A stretch of 64,000 nucleotides of DNA, taken from assembly GCA_035772785.1 (NCBI GenBank), contig JAOCPU010000064.1, forward strand, positions 1-64,000, read 5' to 3'. The notes under the pieces were generated by a model, which had not been told where the DNA came from, searched no databases, and saw only the letters and a program-made list of their open reading frames with translations. The position numbers and the translations under genes are program-made. Positions 45,513-57,740 of the stretch are shown here, in pieces. The stretch is from Phlebiopsis flavidoalba (taxonomy: Eukaryota > Basidiomycota > Agaricomycetes > Polyporales > Phanerochaetaceae). Every line of letters begins with the position of its first letter. Position 1 is the stretch's first letter.

Positions 45513-46615
45513 AGGCGATTCCCTTAACTGCCCGCTTGCCACGGCCTATGATCATAAGTGTCTTGCCACGCACCAGTATCACTTTTACATTTCCATAGCA
45601 TCCGTGAAGATTTACGACGGTTATAATCATCCCATCTAATTTAAACATTAACGCACTTATCAGATCCGAGAAAATCGTTAACATAATTAAATCAAGCATG
45701 GCGGAGTTTGCGCGGGGATTCATCAATGACGTGATCCATTGTAGAGCTGACGGCCCTAACCCCATTTCTCTTTGCTTCCTGCCCTCATCTTCCTTGTCGA
45801 ATCTGGTACCTCCAACACAACCCAACCCAAGAGAGGCAGGTCTGCCCTGATCGGATGCTTATAAAATTGCTGGGTGCCGCCAGTGAAATTAGCAGGCACA
45901 CACATGCAAGTATCGGTATGAAAATAGTGCAGACTAACTTTAGGTTATCCGTTCAACCAAAGCCTGTCGCCGTCGGACTTCGAGTTGCTTCGAGCTGCTC
46001 TAACTACCCCCAAGTACTGTCGTCGGCATGGATGCCAGGTGCCGGCGAGAGCCCAAGGCACAGCCGTTACCAAGCATGGAACGAATGGCCTCCGGACTCT
46101 ACCTACAATGTGCGGCAGTGCAGCTTGAATTGTTGCGAGGCACTGCGAACAGACGATGCATGTTAAGAATGTAAACTCTACTTTTATCTGGGGCACAAGG
46201 TTTTCCGAATCCCAGGCACCGCATCCAGGCGGGTATGATCTCGCACGCGTCGACGCATGGCCATGAGCATCCGCAGAGGCAGCGGGTATTCCGAAAGTAG
46301 TGCTTGTATCCGTTGGGGGCTGCGTGGCGCAAATTCGAGACTCAGAAGACGGAGTGGGGACGTGATCGCAAGCTGCTCCATCGCCGTCTCTTCGACGTCC
46401 GGCCAACTCCCCCTGCCGAGTTTCCCACAGTGGTCTTGACAACCTTGGCGGGCGCAGATAGGGTACCGCGCCTGACCGCGGCTACCTTTTGCTCCTTCCA
46501 CCATCTCTTCCTGCACCCCTTCATGTTGCTACTGTATCCTCTGCGTTGACCTCCATCTGTTCTCCCTTATTCTTCCATTTTTTATCAAGATTCCCCGCAG
46601 GAACTTCGATGCGCC
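45513..46615. other. no recognisable gene
   Basis: Several overlapping frames of 80-165 codons occur on both strands at 45855-46550 with no family resemblance. The last 100 bases are pyrimidine-rich and end in CCCCGCAG, which could be promoter or an intron acceptor for the following frame. Confidence 0.3.
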
Positions 46616-47098
46616 ATGATGCACTTTTACCGCCTGCTCAGCGTTGAAAATTCGACCTTCAAGACGTTCGACAGCGCCGACTGGCGCATATGGTTCTACC
46701 TCGTCGCTCAGCTTGTCGGCGGTGTCTTAATGATGCTGCTAATGGGAACAATGCTCTGGCCATCGAGGAAGAGAAAGTACGTCTTCGCACCTCTGCACGT
46801 CGAGGCTCGTGTGATTCACCGTGCGCGCGTTCACCAGGCCGCGCAACCCCCTCCTCATCTCACTCTGTTTCTCTTGGTGGCTCTCCGCGTTTCCATCACT
46901 TCTGATCCTGTCAGTCACCACACCCCGCATCGCCGTCGGACCGCGCTGATGCCATTCAGGTATTACGCGCGAGAGGTAACAGGCCCCCCGCCCGCACACA
47001 ACATCTGCCTTGCGAGCGCAATACTGACCATGTCCCAGACAATCCTGTGCGTACCCTCGCTCCATGTCTGCTATGGCAACTCTGACGCGGTCTCATGA
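46616..47098 (+). CDS. possible multi-pass (7TM receptor-like) membrane protein, partial
   Basis: MMHFYRLLSVENSTFKTFDS is followed by a clear membrane helix (WFYLVAQLVGGVLMMLLMG) and WPSRKRK. In another frame RNPLLISLCFSWWLSAFPS looks like a second helix. Then GPPPAHNICLASAILTMSQT follows, a loop-helix pattern (GPPP...CxxxA) I associate with uncharacterised seven-helix receptor-like proteins of agaricomycetes. Introns with GTACGT and GTAACA donors would join them. Later helices could not be traced beyond about 47100. A short transporter fragment is the alternative. Confidence 0.35.
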   Translation: MMHFYRLLSVENSTFKTFDSADWRIWFYLVAQLVGGVLMMLLMGTMLWPSRKRKYVFAPLHVEARVIHRARVHQAAQPPPHLTLFLLVALRVSITSDPVSHHTPHRRRTALMPFRYYAREVTGPPPAHNICLASAILTMSQTILCVPSLHVCYGNSDAVS

Positions 47099-49879
47099 CA
47101 GAGTAGCGCTGACCGCACCCGCCCTGATTTTCCATGTACGTGACCGCCCCAACCCTATTCACGTTCCCACGCATCCCGCCACTAGCCTTATATAGGCGAT
47201 CGCTGCTCCCTCGTGACGCCGTGATGCGGACAGCTTGCCTTATTCGATATCGTACTCACAGCGGATGTTTATGTTTTCTCAATTGCTCTCGTTCAGACCG
47301 CTCTAGGCACAAGTTCACGAGCGACGGGACATTGTTCAAGCCGCAGGCACACTACGTGGTTCGTCAGTCATAGGCGATCGCGTTGGTATGCTGATGCACG
47401 CGCCGCGCGCCACCGGCCCACGCCACTCATGTGTCCTAGATGTATCCTAACACGCTTCGGATCGTGTTTAATGTCTCTTCATTGTAGTTCAATGTCGCAC
47501 AGTGAGTATCCACTCGAACTAAACATCATGAAAAATGGGAACTACTCTGCGCTACACGGACCAGACTACACGGACAACGGTCGGACTGACCAAACTCGGC
47601 CCGTGTGCTCGTCCACCGTAGCACTGGTTTCTACTGCATCGTGAGTATGATTGATCATATGTGAGCCAACTTGACCCACCGATCGAACAGACGCAGCGAT
47701 CACTAATGCCACCACGACGAGCAGCACTGATTCAGCAATTGGTATCCCATCCCGGTTAACCGTCTCTATGCTTACTGCGCATCATCCTAGAGAAAGTGCC
47801 GCCACCGTCAACCAAGTATGAAACAGTATTGATTTTCGGGGCTGATGTCACCGCCAGTACTGGACAGTGATAGTGCTCCCACCCGAAATCGTTGCGCGGT
47901 CGTGAGTCCGGCAGCTCTCGCCGAGAAGCGCCGTGGGTTGGAGATCTTCCCTGGTGATATAGGGTCATACTCTTTTTTTTGGCATTTACGTTTTCCTCGG
48001 TCTTTGGTGCGTGATGCCTTCTTCTATTCATTAGCTCGGTGCATAAACTCGCTACTAGTTTGACACGTATCTCGGGCAGTGATTGGCACCAACTGGAAGG
48101 GTAAACCAAGCAATCGCCCTGTTCTGCACTAGGGTGACGAGCCTCCTTGGTTTAGCCAAATTCCCAAGGACGTTGTTCTTCTCTACTACGCTGGTCTAAG
48201 ATGGGTCTCACGCCAATTCTGCAAGGATCACTGATCCGATCGCTCTCCCCTGCCAGTTGGCCATCGCTGTGATTTCATTCCGTGGGGGTGGGGTGGGTTA
48301 CACAAGAACGCGATATTCTTGCCTCAATTTGGGAAAAGATGACCATCCCACCACGTGACTCTCCCATCGTTCGGGGCCGGAGCATCCTCCCGCCACTCTC
48401 CCAGTATCCTATCAGTATCCATCCACGTCTTGTCGGGACCAGAGGATCGGATACACTCTGCAAACAAATCGGGATGATGGAAAGTTGTCGCGTCACTTCG
48501 ATTTTTCTTCTCACGAAGCCCACGGAGTCACTAGCACAAACTGCTAAAACTGCGAAAACGACTCTCGTTATTTACTTTTGGAGATCTCGGCACTCGCTCT
48601 CTACGGCGACCTTCCCGTGCCGGCTCCAGCTGCCATTCGCTCCTCCACGCGCCAGCCAAAGACCCTCGATCACTGATCCAGTCAATCCCCAAACCTTCTT
48701 CAAAGCGGCTATCCGCGACGCCAACGACAGCTCTTACAGCTCCCCAATAGCGAAACCAAGCTCTCTGAAAACGCATCATGGCAGACGAACCCCCTCGCGA
48801 GCGATATCACAACCATGCCCAACATCTCCCAACGACATCACTTGTCACCCCACCCGCCGTTACATCCGACTCACTATCCGAGAATGAGCCTGTGTATTCC
48901 TTGGCGAGCACTCATATCCACCCTCCGCCGCCGATATTTCGGTCATGGGTGCGAGGTAGCCGGTACGACGACAGCCGCTCGACGTTTGAAACGTACCCCC
49001 TGTCGGTCGTCCGCGGCGACTCCCCTGTCAGTCTGGGATTCTGATGCCAGGACATGGAAGACAGAGTCATGGACGGCCGTGTGACGTCGGATCGTGTCAC
49101 TTGCAGCCCTCTCGTGTCACCGTGCCTGTTTGCTGTGGGGTATTTTCCTTGTGCGCTATATCAGAAGAAGGCGCCTTATGAAGTCTTGCTCACAAAGTTG
49201 TATCTGTACTATCGTGTATGTAGATTCTTGCATTGTATCTTTATTTCCTATGTCTTTAAAATTTTGATTGTGGCCTACTTCCTTCCTTGTTACGCGATAC
49301 GATTATTTTCGGTCCTGAGGAGTATTCACCTGCGTGTCACGTAGTTAGAGCTTTATGGTTTCGATGTTATATTGGGAGTTGAATGCGAAGGAGCTGTTCC
49401 GGGGTTAGCCCATGTTCTCTCACAGGCTGACGAGTGTACATTTCCTGTACAGGGTTCGACTAGTACGGTAACTTGACAACGTATACTGGAGATGACTCGG
49501 ATGCGTTGGTACTTGTGGCCCAATATCATATTTATTCTACCGTCCAAAGGACCGCGTGAGGCCTACATTTTCCTCTTTTTAGATAGCTATCCTGAGCACC
49601 ACGTCAAACTGTTTCCTTCCCATGAAGCCTATGAATCTCGGCCGGACTAATATTAGGTTGAGACCAGGAGGAATGAGATCAACGACCAGCGCGAGTCTTG
49701 CGCTCGCGTCGGCGCCGTCCAGCGACTCCTGGCCGCCACGGGTTGGGCGGGAATCAATCCATAAAGCCAACGTTTCGTCTTACCATTTCTGTTGTTGTAA
49801 GGATCTGACCGCACCATTCAGGTACTATGAACCGTGTCAACCAAGGGCGCTGGATTTTTGAATGGCTTTTCACCAGCTC
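47099..49879. other. 2.8-kb stretch without a recognisable gene
   Basis: A 201-codon open frame at 48282-48887 and an ATG-started 88-codon frame at 48778-49044 (MADEPPRERYHNHAQHLPTT, Pro/Ser-rich) are the only notable items. Both lie in C-rich sequence where stops are rare, and neither matches a family I know. 49180-49330 is AT-rich. Confidence 0.3.
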
Positions 49880-51188
49880 ACGAAGATTCGCGTGCCTTTG
49901 GGCATAAAATCATTCGTTGCCTTCCTAGCCCCAGTGTTCGTTTGCTACTATACGCAATGGCTGTGTTGGCTCTCATGACCTCAGAAACGGCTGCACAAAA
50001 TTGGTTCTTTTGGTTCCAACCCTTTACGCCACTGTGGGTCGCCGGCACAAATTTCTTGGAGCATTTCAAACGGTGATGCCTGAGTATAATCACAACAACT
50101 ATGGATATTGCGTAAGGTAGTTCCCTTGGTGATACTACAGCGGCGTGACGGACAGAGCTAATGTCTTCATGTTGGAACAGATTGTGATATGGGCGATGGC
50201 AATGAGGGTCATTGAGTGGGCCCCTGGCTGTTCACGTCCTATCGAACGCCCACGAAAATACCCAGGGAGAAGCGTTTGGAAAGATGCCCTCGACTTGTGT
50301 TGTCCAACAATACGAGGCATCCAACTGACGCTGGTTCTGCGAGGTCGAGTGATCCCCAAGAAACACGCCCCGAGAATTCCAGACATCGCATTCGTCTAGG
50401 CGTTACTTGCCTACGAAATGCTCCGAGATGCTTTCGCGTGCGAACCTCGTTCAAGCAATTTTTCAGCACTTGGCCCAACTACCTTCGGTTCCCTCGCTGG
50501 CGGGACCATCTTCGATGGGGACTCGGTTCCCAATCCCGCGATACCTCTATTCGACTTTCATCACACTCCACTCGCAGGCCTCGGCATCTACTCCTCGTCA
50601 ACATGATGTATCACTTCAACGACGGTCCTGCTCCAGCCTTCCTCGTTTCCGACAGGACCCCACAGCTGGCCTCCGCTCTAAGCTTTTGACACGCACCCTG
50701 GCGCGCCACCTCGCTCGCTGACTTCTGGGGCAGCGCGGTGGCATCAGCTTTTCCGCCGTAATTCTTTCATGGTGCTTGGCTACAGACCCGGCCAAGCGTG
50801 GTGTTCGGACTGGGGTCCGGCGGCGTGCTCGTGGAGTGTGATTTTGTCCTGTCGGCCATTATGCATAACGTGTGTGTCTGGGGTATGGCCGACCGTGGAG
50901 CAACTTTTTGGCACACATTGGGGGATTCTTCATCTTGCAACGCGCGTTGGTGTCGTAGGTGAGGAGTAAATTCCGTGCGATCACAGGTAGAGCTGGTTTG
51001 GAGGAGCTTGGGGTAGGCCTGGATGGCTGTGGGACTGCAGTACCGTGTTCATTCTGTCCACCGCGAATCCTTGTCATAGACGCATGGCTCATTAGACGGC
51101 TTCGTGGGCGCCGCTGTCTTCCCGGAATCGGTACGGCCAACGTCGGTCGCCCTACGAGTTGTACGTCTCATACGAGGCGTTAGCATAG
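49880..51188 (+). CDS. wax-synthase-like membrane-bound O-acyltransferase (MBOAT)
   Basis: Fungal proteins with this domain are multi-helix ER enzymes that esterify alcohols or secondary metabolites. Pieces in order: LPSPSVRLLLYAMAVLALM, NWFFWFQPFTPLWVAGTNF, FMLEQIVIWAMAMRVIEWA, RPRKYPGRSVWKDALDLC, RGIQLTLVLRGRVIPKKHA and RYLYSTFITLHS. VNMMYHFNDGPAPAFLV, ADFWGSAWHQLFRRNFF, VLGYRPGQA, FVLSAIMHNVCVWGMADRG (holding the conserved membrane histidine) and RVWMAVWLVPCSIL-like follow, with the stop near 51186-51188. The FWGSAWHQLFRR and MHNVCVWG blocks are hallmarks of the family. Frames change near 50210, 50400, 50560, 50790 and 50985. The true start was not found. It converges on the ICDH gene. Confidence 0.75.
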
Positions 51189-51316
51189 ACGAGTCGATGT
51201 AAAAGTACTGCGTTCGGACTAAGCAAGCTTTCCCCACAACAGCACATAAAATACAGCACAACCGCGGAGCGGTTAGATATATGACAACAACGTTCTCCAC
51301 TATGACGGCGTACATC

Positions 51317-53225
51317 TCAAGCCGACCTGGCCTTCATCTTCTCCTTGAGCTTGCTCTGAGAAATATTTGAGTCCGCGGTTCGGGTAATCAAACAGTTCAA
51401 CTTACGTTCACAGCGTCCATGTAGAACGTCGGTGACGACCCCAGTGCTCACGCTTCATGTCCTTTCCGAGCCCGTGGATAGCAAGGCAAGGTCTTTGGTC
51501 ATGATAACCATCGGCATCGATGACCTCAACACACGCAGCCTTCAAGGTCCTCGCAGAAGTTCTTGAGGGACTCATTTGCATCGAGGTTCGCCCCCCTGTG
51601 CTTCAAGCCACGTGTCCAAGCAAAGATGGACGCTACCTACGGGGTTCGTCGACGTCTCGCGGCCCTTTCTGCCCACTCACGGTAGTGAAGTGAAGTGTGA
51701 AGTGCCGTGGGCGGCCTCGCTTTTCGACAGTTTTTCCGTCGGGTGTGATGAGGTTCGCTCGTCATCACTACCGAGACTTGCCGAAGCCCTGGGCGAGGAT
51801 GTCCGATGTACGTCGCCGTCGTAGTTCTTGCAAGCCCACAACGAACTCGTCCTGAAGATTTGATGGCCTGAGCGACCATGTCGTCAATCAGTTGGGCGGT
51901 CGCTCGTAGTAGATTGCCAGCCTCTTCGAAAGCTTTTCTTGTACTCGCTGTCGTGGTGTCACGGTGTGGTCGCCATGGGTGGGCTGAAGCACTTACGCGT
52001 CATAGATCTCCTGGAAAATATCCTTGAAGCGGCCGTCATACTTCTTGAGGATGGTATTTTTCGTGGACATGAACTGGTGAAGTTAGCGTGCGTTTAAAGT
52101 TGCACTGATACAAAAGATGATCGACATACTAGGGGCATCTTTTTAGAGAGCGCCATCTTGAACGATGAACGATACTAGTGCGCGAATCCTCGTATTGACT
52201 ATGTAGAAGCCGTATGAATCTGACATAGTTCGGAGAGCGAAGAGTATAGTAAACTGTACCTCATCGGTGTTGTACATGGCCATGGCGACGCCCTTACCCT
52301 TGAAGTCGTAGACGTTCATAACAACAGGCTCCCCACCCTCGGCTGGTGTGTACACCAGCTGGATCTTTCCCGGCCCTGGTGCGACAAAATCCGTAGAACG
52401 GTACTACCGCACACATTGAGCATAATAGCGACAGTTGGGAAGCAATGATGCGTTACCTGGTCGCCGAACGCGTGACGGCCAATGACAATAGGGTTCTTCC
52501 ATCCTGGCACCGGCCGTGGAATACGGTCCAGGATAATGGGCTCACGGAAGACAGTACCGCCAAGTATGTTTCGGATGGTGCCGTTAGGGCTCCTCCACAT
52601 CTCCTTCAGCTTGAATTCCTTTACGCGAGCTTCGTCGGGGTGAACCGGATGGGTCGCGCATTTGATTCCAAACGCCATGTTCCAGGATTGCTTCCGCGGA
52701 CTCGACCGTAACCTTGTCGTCGGTCTAGGACACCATGAGGGTAAATCATGGAGAAATGATGGGGGTGCTTACCGCGTCACGATTCTCCATGCCGACGCGT
52801 TGGTCGAAATATTTGATGTCGAGTTGAAGATAAGGGAGAATGAGCTGACGCAGCCAGTCAGAACCATTGCGATAGCTTTTATAATCTTACGAAATCTCTC
52901 ACCTCCTCTCCCTAATCATTCTTCCAAATAATCCTCGTCATTTCGTCTCCATCCAGCTCTACGACCGGTTCTTGACCACGATTTTATCCTCTACAGCCAT
53001 GGTAAGGTTGTGTGGGGTGTTGACAAGAGCAGTTCAAGTTTGACAGCGTGCACATACGTCCGCGTTGTCAGATTACAGGATAAGGCGGAGTTTTCGTCAG
53101 CACCTGCAAGCAATACGCAGGGTCCAGCTACTTACGATACCGCGCGAGGCTAGTCGCGAAGCCTCGGGAGGCGGAGTGTAGGGACGCGCAGCGCGGGCAT
53201 TGCAGACGGTTCGCAGTCGCAACAT
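51317..53225 (-). CDS. NADP-dependent isocitrate dehydrogenase, probably mitochondrial
   Basis: It oxidises isocitrate to 2-oxoglutarate with NADP+, giving NADPH. ATG at 53225 starts [13 protein letters not shown], continuing after a shift as [14 protein letters not shown], a typical mitochondrial presequence; an intron with donor GTAAGT follows. The catalytic part begins near 53000 ([12 protein letters not shown]), then [12 protein letters not shown] (in pieces), [34 protein letters not shown] (substrate-binding Ser and Arg), [17 protein letters not shown] and [67 protein letters not shown] and HGTVTRH-region pieces follow. The last exon ends [12 protein letters not shown], stop 51319-51317. 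Many +/-1 changes sit in homopolymers (for example near 52672, 51550, 51515 and 51430). A gene this central is unlikely to be dead, so sequence error is favoured. Confidence 0.9.
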
Positions 53226-55480
53226 GCTTGCACCAACGTCAGGTCTCATGAGAATAGAGTGTTGAAGTGCAACGTGCACGGCCGACATTTCGCCAAAGTC
53301 GCACTGATGTTCCCCAGGTTCCCGGGGTCCCAACCGACAACTGAGTCAGTCCCTGCCATGCATCAGACGGACCCAAAGGGTCTGAGCTTTTGCTCCTCCT
53401 CCTCCCTCGTCGACTGTAATCGTTTCTGAACGCACCGACATTCGATTGATATGTTTCCCGTGCAACGACTTGCAGCTGCTCAGATATCATAGAAATTAAT
53501 CGGTATGCCATTAGCTCAGTGCGGGCCTTATCAGCAGCTCACAACCTAACTTCTCCGTAGGCCCCCGTTTACCTACTGCGCAATGACTGTAAATCGTGAA
53601 ATGAACATGGTAGCTCTTGCATGGGGCTTTCCCCCTAATATGCTACCAAGCATTGCGTACCCGAGATCTCTGCTGAGTTATGAAGCGACGAGAATCCTAC
53701 AGTACGGATCTTTCGAATACACGCGGATGCGCAGATCCTTCTTCGACCCTGATACTCTCGTCGGACGCATTGTCAACGTCCTGTGTACTGATCTCGCCTT
53801 GGGTCCCTTTGCTCTATAGCAGCACTATGATTTTGTCGTAGAGGGGAACTTATGGGTCGTGAACCCGACACAAAGTATGAAAGCTACGCCAAAGCATGAG
53901 CTATCGCGGGTCCAGGATCCAGGTGTCATATCGGATTGTGTGGGAGGTTCACCAAACTAGATCGTAAGTTAGATGTCACATGAGCACTACATGCTGCCAA
54001 CCGTGCCGTAATCAAGCTAACGTGCTCCTAACTGCAGCTTCCATGCTACAGCATGTAGATATCCACTATGGAAACACCATCCAATTTTCATTACCTCACA
54101 GCCCCCAAGTTACTCTACACGGGAGGACGGATTCTCTACTCGTTCTCCACCTGCTGCTCAAGAATCGCCGGCTCCTCGCGTGACTGGAAATAGTGACCGA
54201 ACGTCAGGAGATGAGATCAATGCCCAATGCATTAAGGTACGGTCATGGTCTTTGTGCCCTGATGCGCCAGCGCATTGAATTGAATACAAGCTTTTTTCCC
54301 AGTAGTGTCCACAGCCCATGACAGTACCCAATTCGGGAGCATGGACAATTGGACAAACATTATATAAACACGGTGGCCTCCACCTAGCTGTTTCCGTGCA
54401 ACTACAAGATGCTCTTGACCACTCCCTAACATTGCTTTTCGTACTATGCGAACCTGGATTATCCCAGGTTTCCACCAAAGCCCTCCATCACGCTATCACT
54501 TGATCGCCGTTTTCAATATCTCCGGTTGTCGCAGGGGACATTGTTCATGCCGATCGTGCGCGAGCACAGTGTCATGAAGATCAACAAGTGCCCCGAAAAA
54601 CATGCTCGCGGTGTCGATAAGCGCTCCATATTCCTCGGTGCCGATCATCCAATGAAGTGGTCTCTTACAACTTGTCCGAAGTATGCCATTGCTTCTTCGC
54701 TCTCCCCGTGTGAGAATCTCACACAAAATAAACATCTTGCGCTTTCGAGGCGGATGTGGGTACGCCGCCAACCCACATGTGATTAGATATCACATTTGCG
54801 ACGCTTCAGTTGGGGTCAGAATACTAATGAATAACACGGCCAGACACAATTATGTCGAAAATGAGGTCCTCGCTCCCCCCCCCCGAGTGCTCACTGCCAC
54901 GATAACCCATGGCTCCGGCGCCGATAAAAACCCTATACCAGCGACAACAGCTCTGTGGCTACGGGTGAGCGAGTGGTGGGTGCCTCCTGACGCGCTCCTA
55001 AACACATCTGAATTATGGCTTACAAACGTTTTACAGCTTATCGATGCGGGATCTGAGTACTAGAATCCCAGGTGGGCAGGTTTGTCTATTCGATAATCAC
55101 ATGCAATAATGTTTTGGTACCACCTGAAGCCCACTTGTCCTTCAGGCGAACAAGGCTCCGTGACACAGTTCACCCTTGGCTCTATGGTCGTCCATAACCA
55201 ATTTGTCGCAGCAGTGGTCAATTCGTTTCCCAGCTTTGGAGATTGATGGTGCTCTTGGGTATGTGTTACCACCAGTCATTGTTACTGCGTAGTAACTGAG
55301 AGAGAGTATTAGTCTTGGATATTACGAGGCAGTGATGGTCATACGATCCGTGCAGCCCACTAGCAACCCTTCCTCTGTTGATATTGTGAAAAAAAAAAGA
55401 AATAAACCATGACGCAGAATTATAGGCCCTTCCACCTCCGACTACAACCACACTAGTACTCAGTGCGCAATGCGTTTTCT
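53226..55480. other. 2.3-kb stretch without a recognisable gene
   Basis: Contains an intact ATG-started 78-codon frame (53583-53819, plus) and a 91-codon minus frame (54771-54496) of protein-like composition (WMIGTEEYGALIDTASMFFG). Another open frame runs from 54683 to 55063 (plus). None resembles a known family, and none could be extended by splicing. Confidence 0.3.
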
Positions 55481-56330
55481 CAGGGTCTAATGACCAATGA
55501 AGAAGTCGGAATATTCTTCAGCCCGCCACCACGCTCTCTAGCACACCAACGGAAGAGATGTCATTTGGCAGGTATCGACTTCAGTAAGATAAACGGGGAC
55601 GCCTAATTATCGAGTATGTCATGATTGCTTTCTGCAGACCTGTCGTCGCTCCCTACGAATTAATCTCAATACATTGCGGCAGTAGTCCTATCACGCTCAC
55701 AGTCCCTTTCAAGACTTTTTCGTGTGGAATTGACCAAAGAAATAATCTATGAGGGCCATGCGGACCGTTATACTCCAACCATCAGCTGGGATAGTGAGAC
55801 GCAGGTACTACTATGCCTCATCAATCGCCTCGGGTAAGTCCAACGTTTTGCGCTATCCACTGTTGTCGACTGTAATAAACACAGCCTCCCGATCGTGACA
55901 GAGTGCATTCGCGCGCTATAAAATCGGCCAAGCGGGCGCCGTGCGTGACGATGACGACAGGGCTTATCAAAAAGCACGACTGCCCAGTTTTCCGGCCTTG
56001 CAGGAGCCTGCTTTCTTCGTCATTGAAGGACTGGTACGTACCATGCGCAATAAGTCAAAACAGCGTCATTCACAGTTTTGAAATTAGGTTACTATATACG
56101 CGTTCATCAAAAACACCGCCCAGGCTTTGGCCTCGTGTGGTACGTTGTTCCTGAGTTCCATCTGTCATACTAGTCCTAACACATTCCGACTCACCCAGCT
56201 GAACCCTGGACAGTGGTGAGCAATCCCAGCTCCTAATATATTTGATTGTAGTCGACCTCGGCTCCAACTCACCGGCCTCGGGGCCTGCGACTTGGTCAAT
56301 AGCGATTAACTTGCATGAGAGAGATTTTCT
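55481..56330 (+). other. probable coding exons of an unrecognised gene
   Basis: Protein-like blocks appear on the plus strand: a possible start MTNEEVGIFFSPPPRSLAHQ near 55490, then VELTKEIIYEGHADRYTPTI and SWDSETQVLLCLINRLG before a GTAAGT donor near 55832. YKIGQAGAVRDDDDRAYQKA, RLPSFPALQEPAFFVIEGL, another donor (GTACGT near 56034) and VTIYAFIKNTAQALASCG follow. The splice sites and amino-acid flow suggest real exons, but I do not recognise the protein. Confidence 0.3.
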
Positions 56331-57740
56331 AGACCGTTTTTAAACACTCCGAAACTCCTTCTTTTGGGATCTGGGGAGACTTTCTTTACCTTGCGACCAC
56401 CAATTAATTACGCTACGCGCTCTCAGTAAACCGGGGCACCGTCGGCTAGCAAGCTTGCGGCCGAATTGCGAGCAATGCGATCTAACTCGTCGAGGTCATT
56501 GTAGTCGTTTATGTATGTGGTAGAAATTACGCGCGAAAACGTGAAGTTTGCGTGAAGTTTACAATTGAAGCGTCTTTTTCCGGACAGGCATGCAGTGGCC
56601 TTCTGATTCAAAACATGGAGCAAATAGCTTCCATAAATCGGCGCGCCAAGCCTCATGGGTGTATTCTTGCTTCTCTTCCACATACACTCATCAGACTCAA
56701 CATGAAACCCTCTAAATACGCGCAAAGCGACGGTAAATGCGGGACTGTTGACTGCGTTATACATAGCTTTTCTAGCGTTTATGCCCGCGTAACCGCGTCG
56801 ACGCTCATTGATGTTTTTGTCGCTATCGCTTGACGAGCACACGGCCCGTGGAGACAAGCATTCAGAACGCGAAAAAAAGTTGATGAAAATGCACTGTACC
56901 AGGCAAGATGAGAAATGTTGGGGCGCACGGATTATTGCGGGCAAACGCGTCGGCGATGAGCAAAGTGCGGCACGGGACACATGCATCGCCAGAAAGCACC
57001 GCGAAGACAACGCATAGGCGAGATTGAGTGGCATGTCGAGAACGAACTCGGCTGGCTACGAGAGATTTGGCACGTCGATTGCTTTACGGTCGCACGGGGT
57101 GAGTTTTCCCACGGCTCGAACACCCCATGTTGAAGGCAATAGGACCTGCTCTGCTCACCAGTTTGTTGACAAGATTGCAATCGATTTATAGCTGGGCTGA
57201 GGAGGTATTTGGGCGACGAAAGAGGCATCTAACCTATTTTTTATCGGATGGAAGGGGAATCCTACGTCTTGGACGCGGCCAGATCTGGAGGATGGGTCCC
57301 TCTCACAGCTCCGCCGCTTTGCTTCATGGACGCTGTGTTTTCAATGGGCACAGATTAAGCAGCAGAACGACATGTCGAAAAGCACTTTTGGAGATGTGGA
57401 AAGCGCAAGAAACACGGAAAGCACTTGTAGAGGCTTGGCTGGAGTAGTTTGCGTGTTTGCGAAGGCAGGGTTCCTCTTACTTCCGTCTACCTCCTCGATC
57501 ACTCACGCTGACTCATAGAACTTATGCTGTGCTTCCCATGATAGCATGTACCGCGTTCTCTTGCAAATTATTCCACGCTCGGAGTCCCGGACACATCGAA
57601 TGCTTCGCGCACGTGACATGACTCATCTATAGCTTGGGAACACTGCCTCAGGGCTTTCGACATACTTGAAAGACCGCAAACGCTTCCACAATTTCTCCCA
57701 ACATCGCCACACAATGCAACTTCCTGTATCTAACAAAACC
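56331..57740. other. no recognisable gene
   Basis: A 203-codon open frame on the minus strand (57034-56423) ends in a protein-like segment (YINDYNDLDELDRIARNSAA). On the plus strand, 57185-57450 reads WKGNPTSWTRPDLEDGSLSQ and WAQIKQQNDMSKSTF, also protein-like. Neither belongs to a family I can name, and they do not join into one gene. Confidence 0.3.

Noticed and set aside
48282..48887. 201-codon open frame on the plus strand
   Set aside because: Low-complexity Ser/Pro/Thr composition in C-rich DNA, no homology recalled, no supporting splice or promoter structure.
53500..53575. tRNA-like A box (TTAGCTCAGTGCGGG)
   Set aside because: No B box (GGTTCRANNCC) follows at tRNA distance and no cloverleaf can be drawn.
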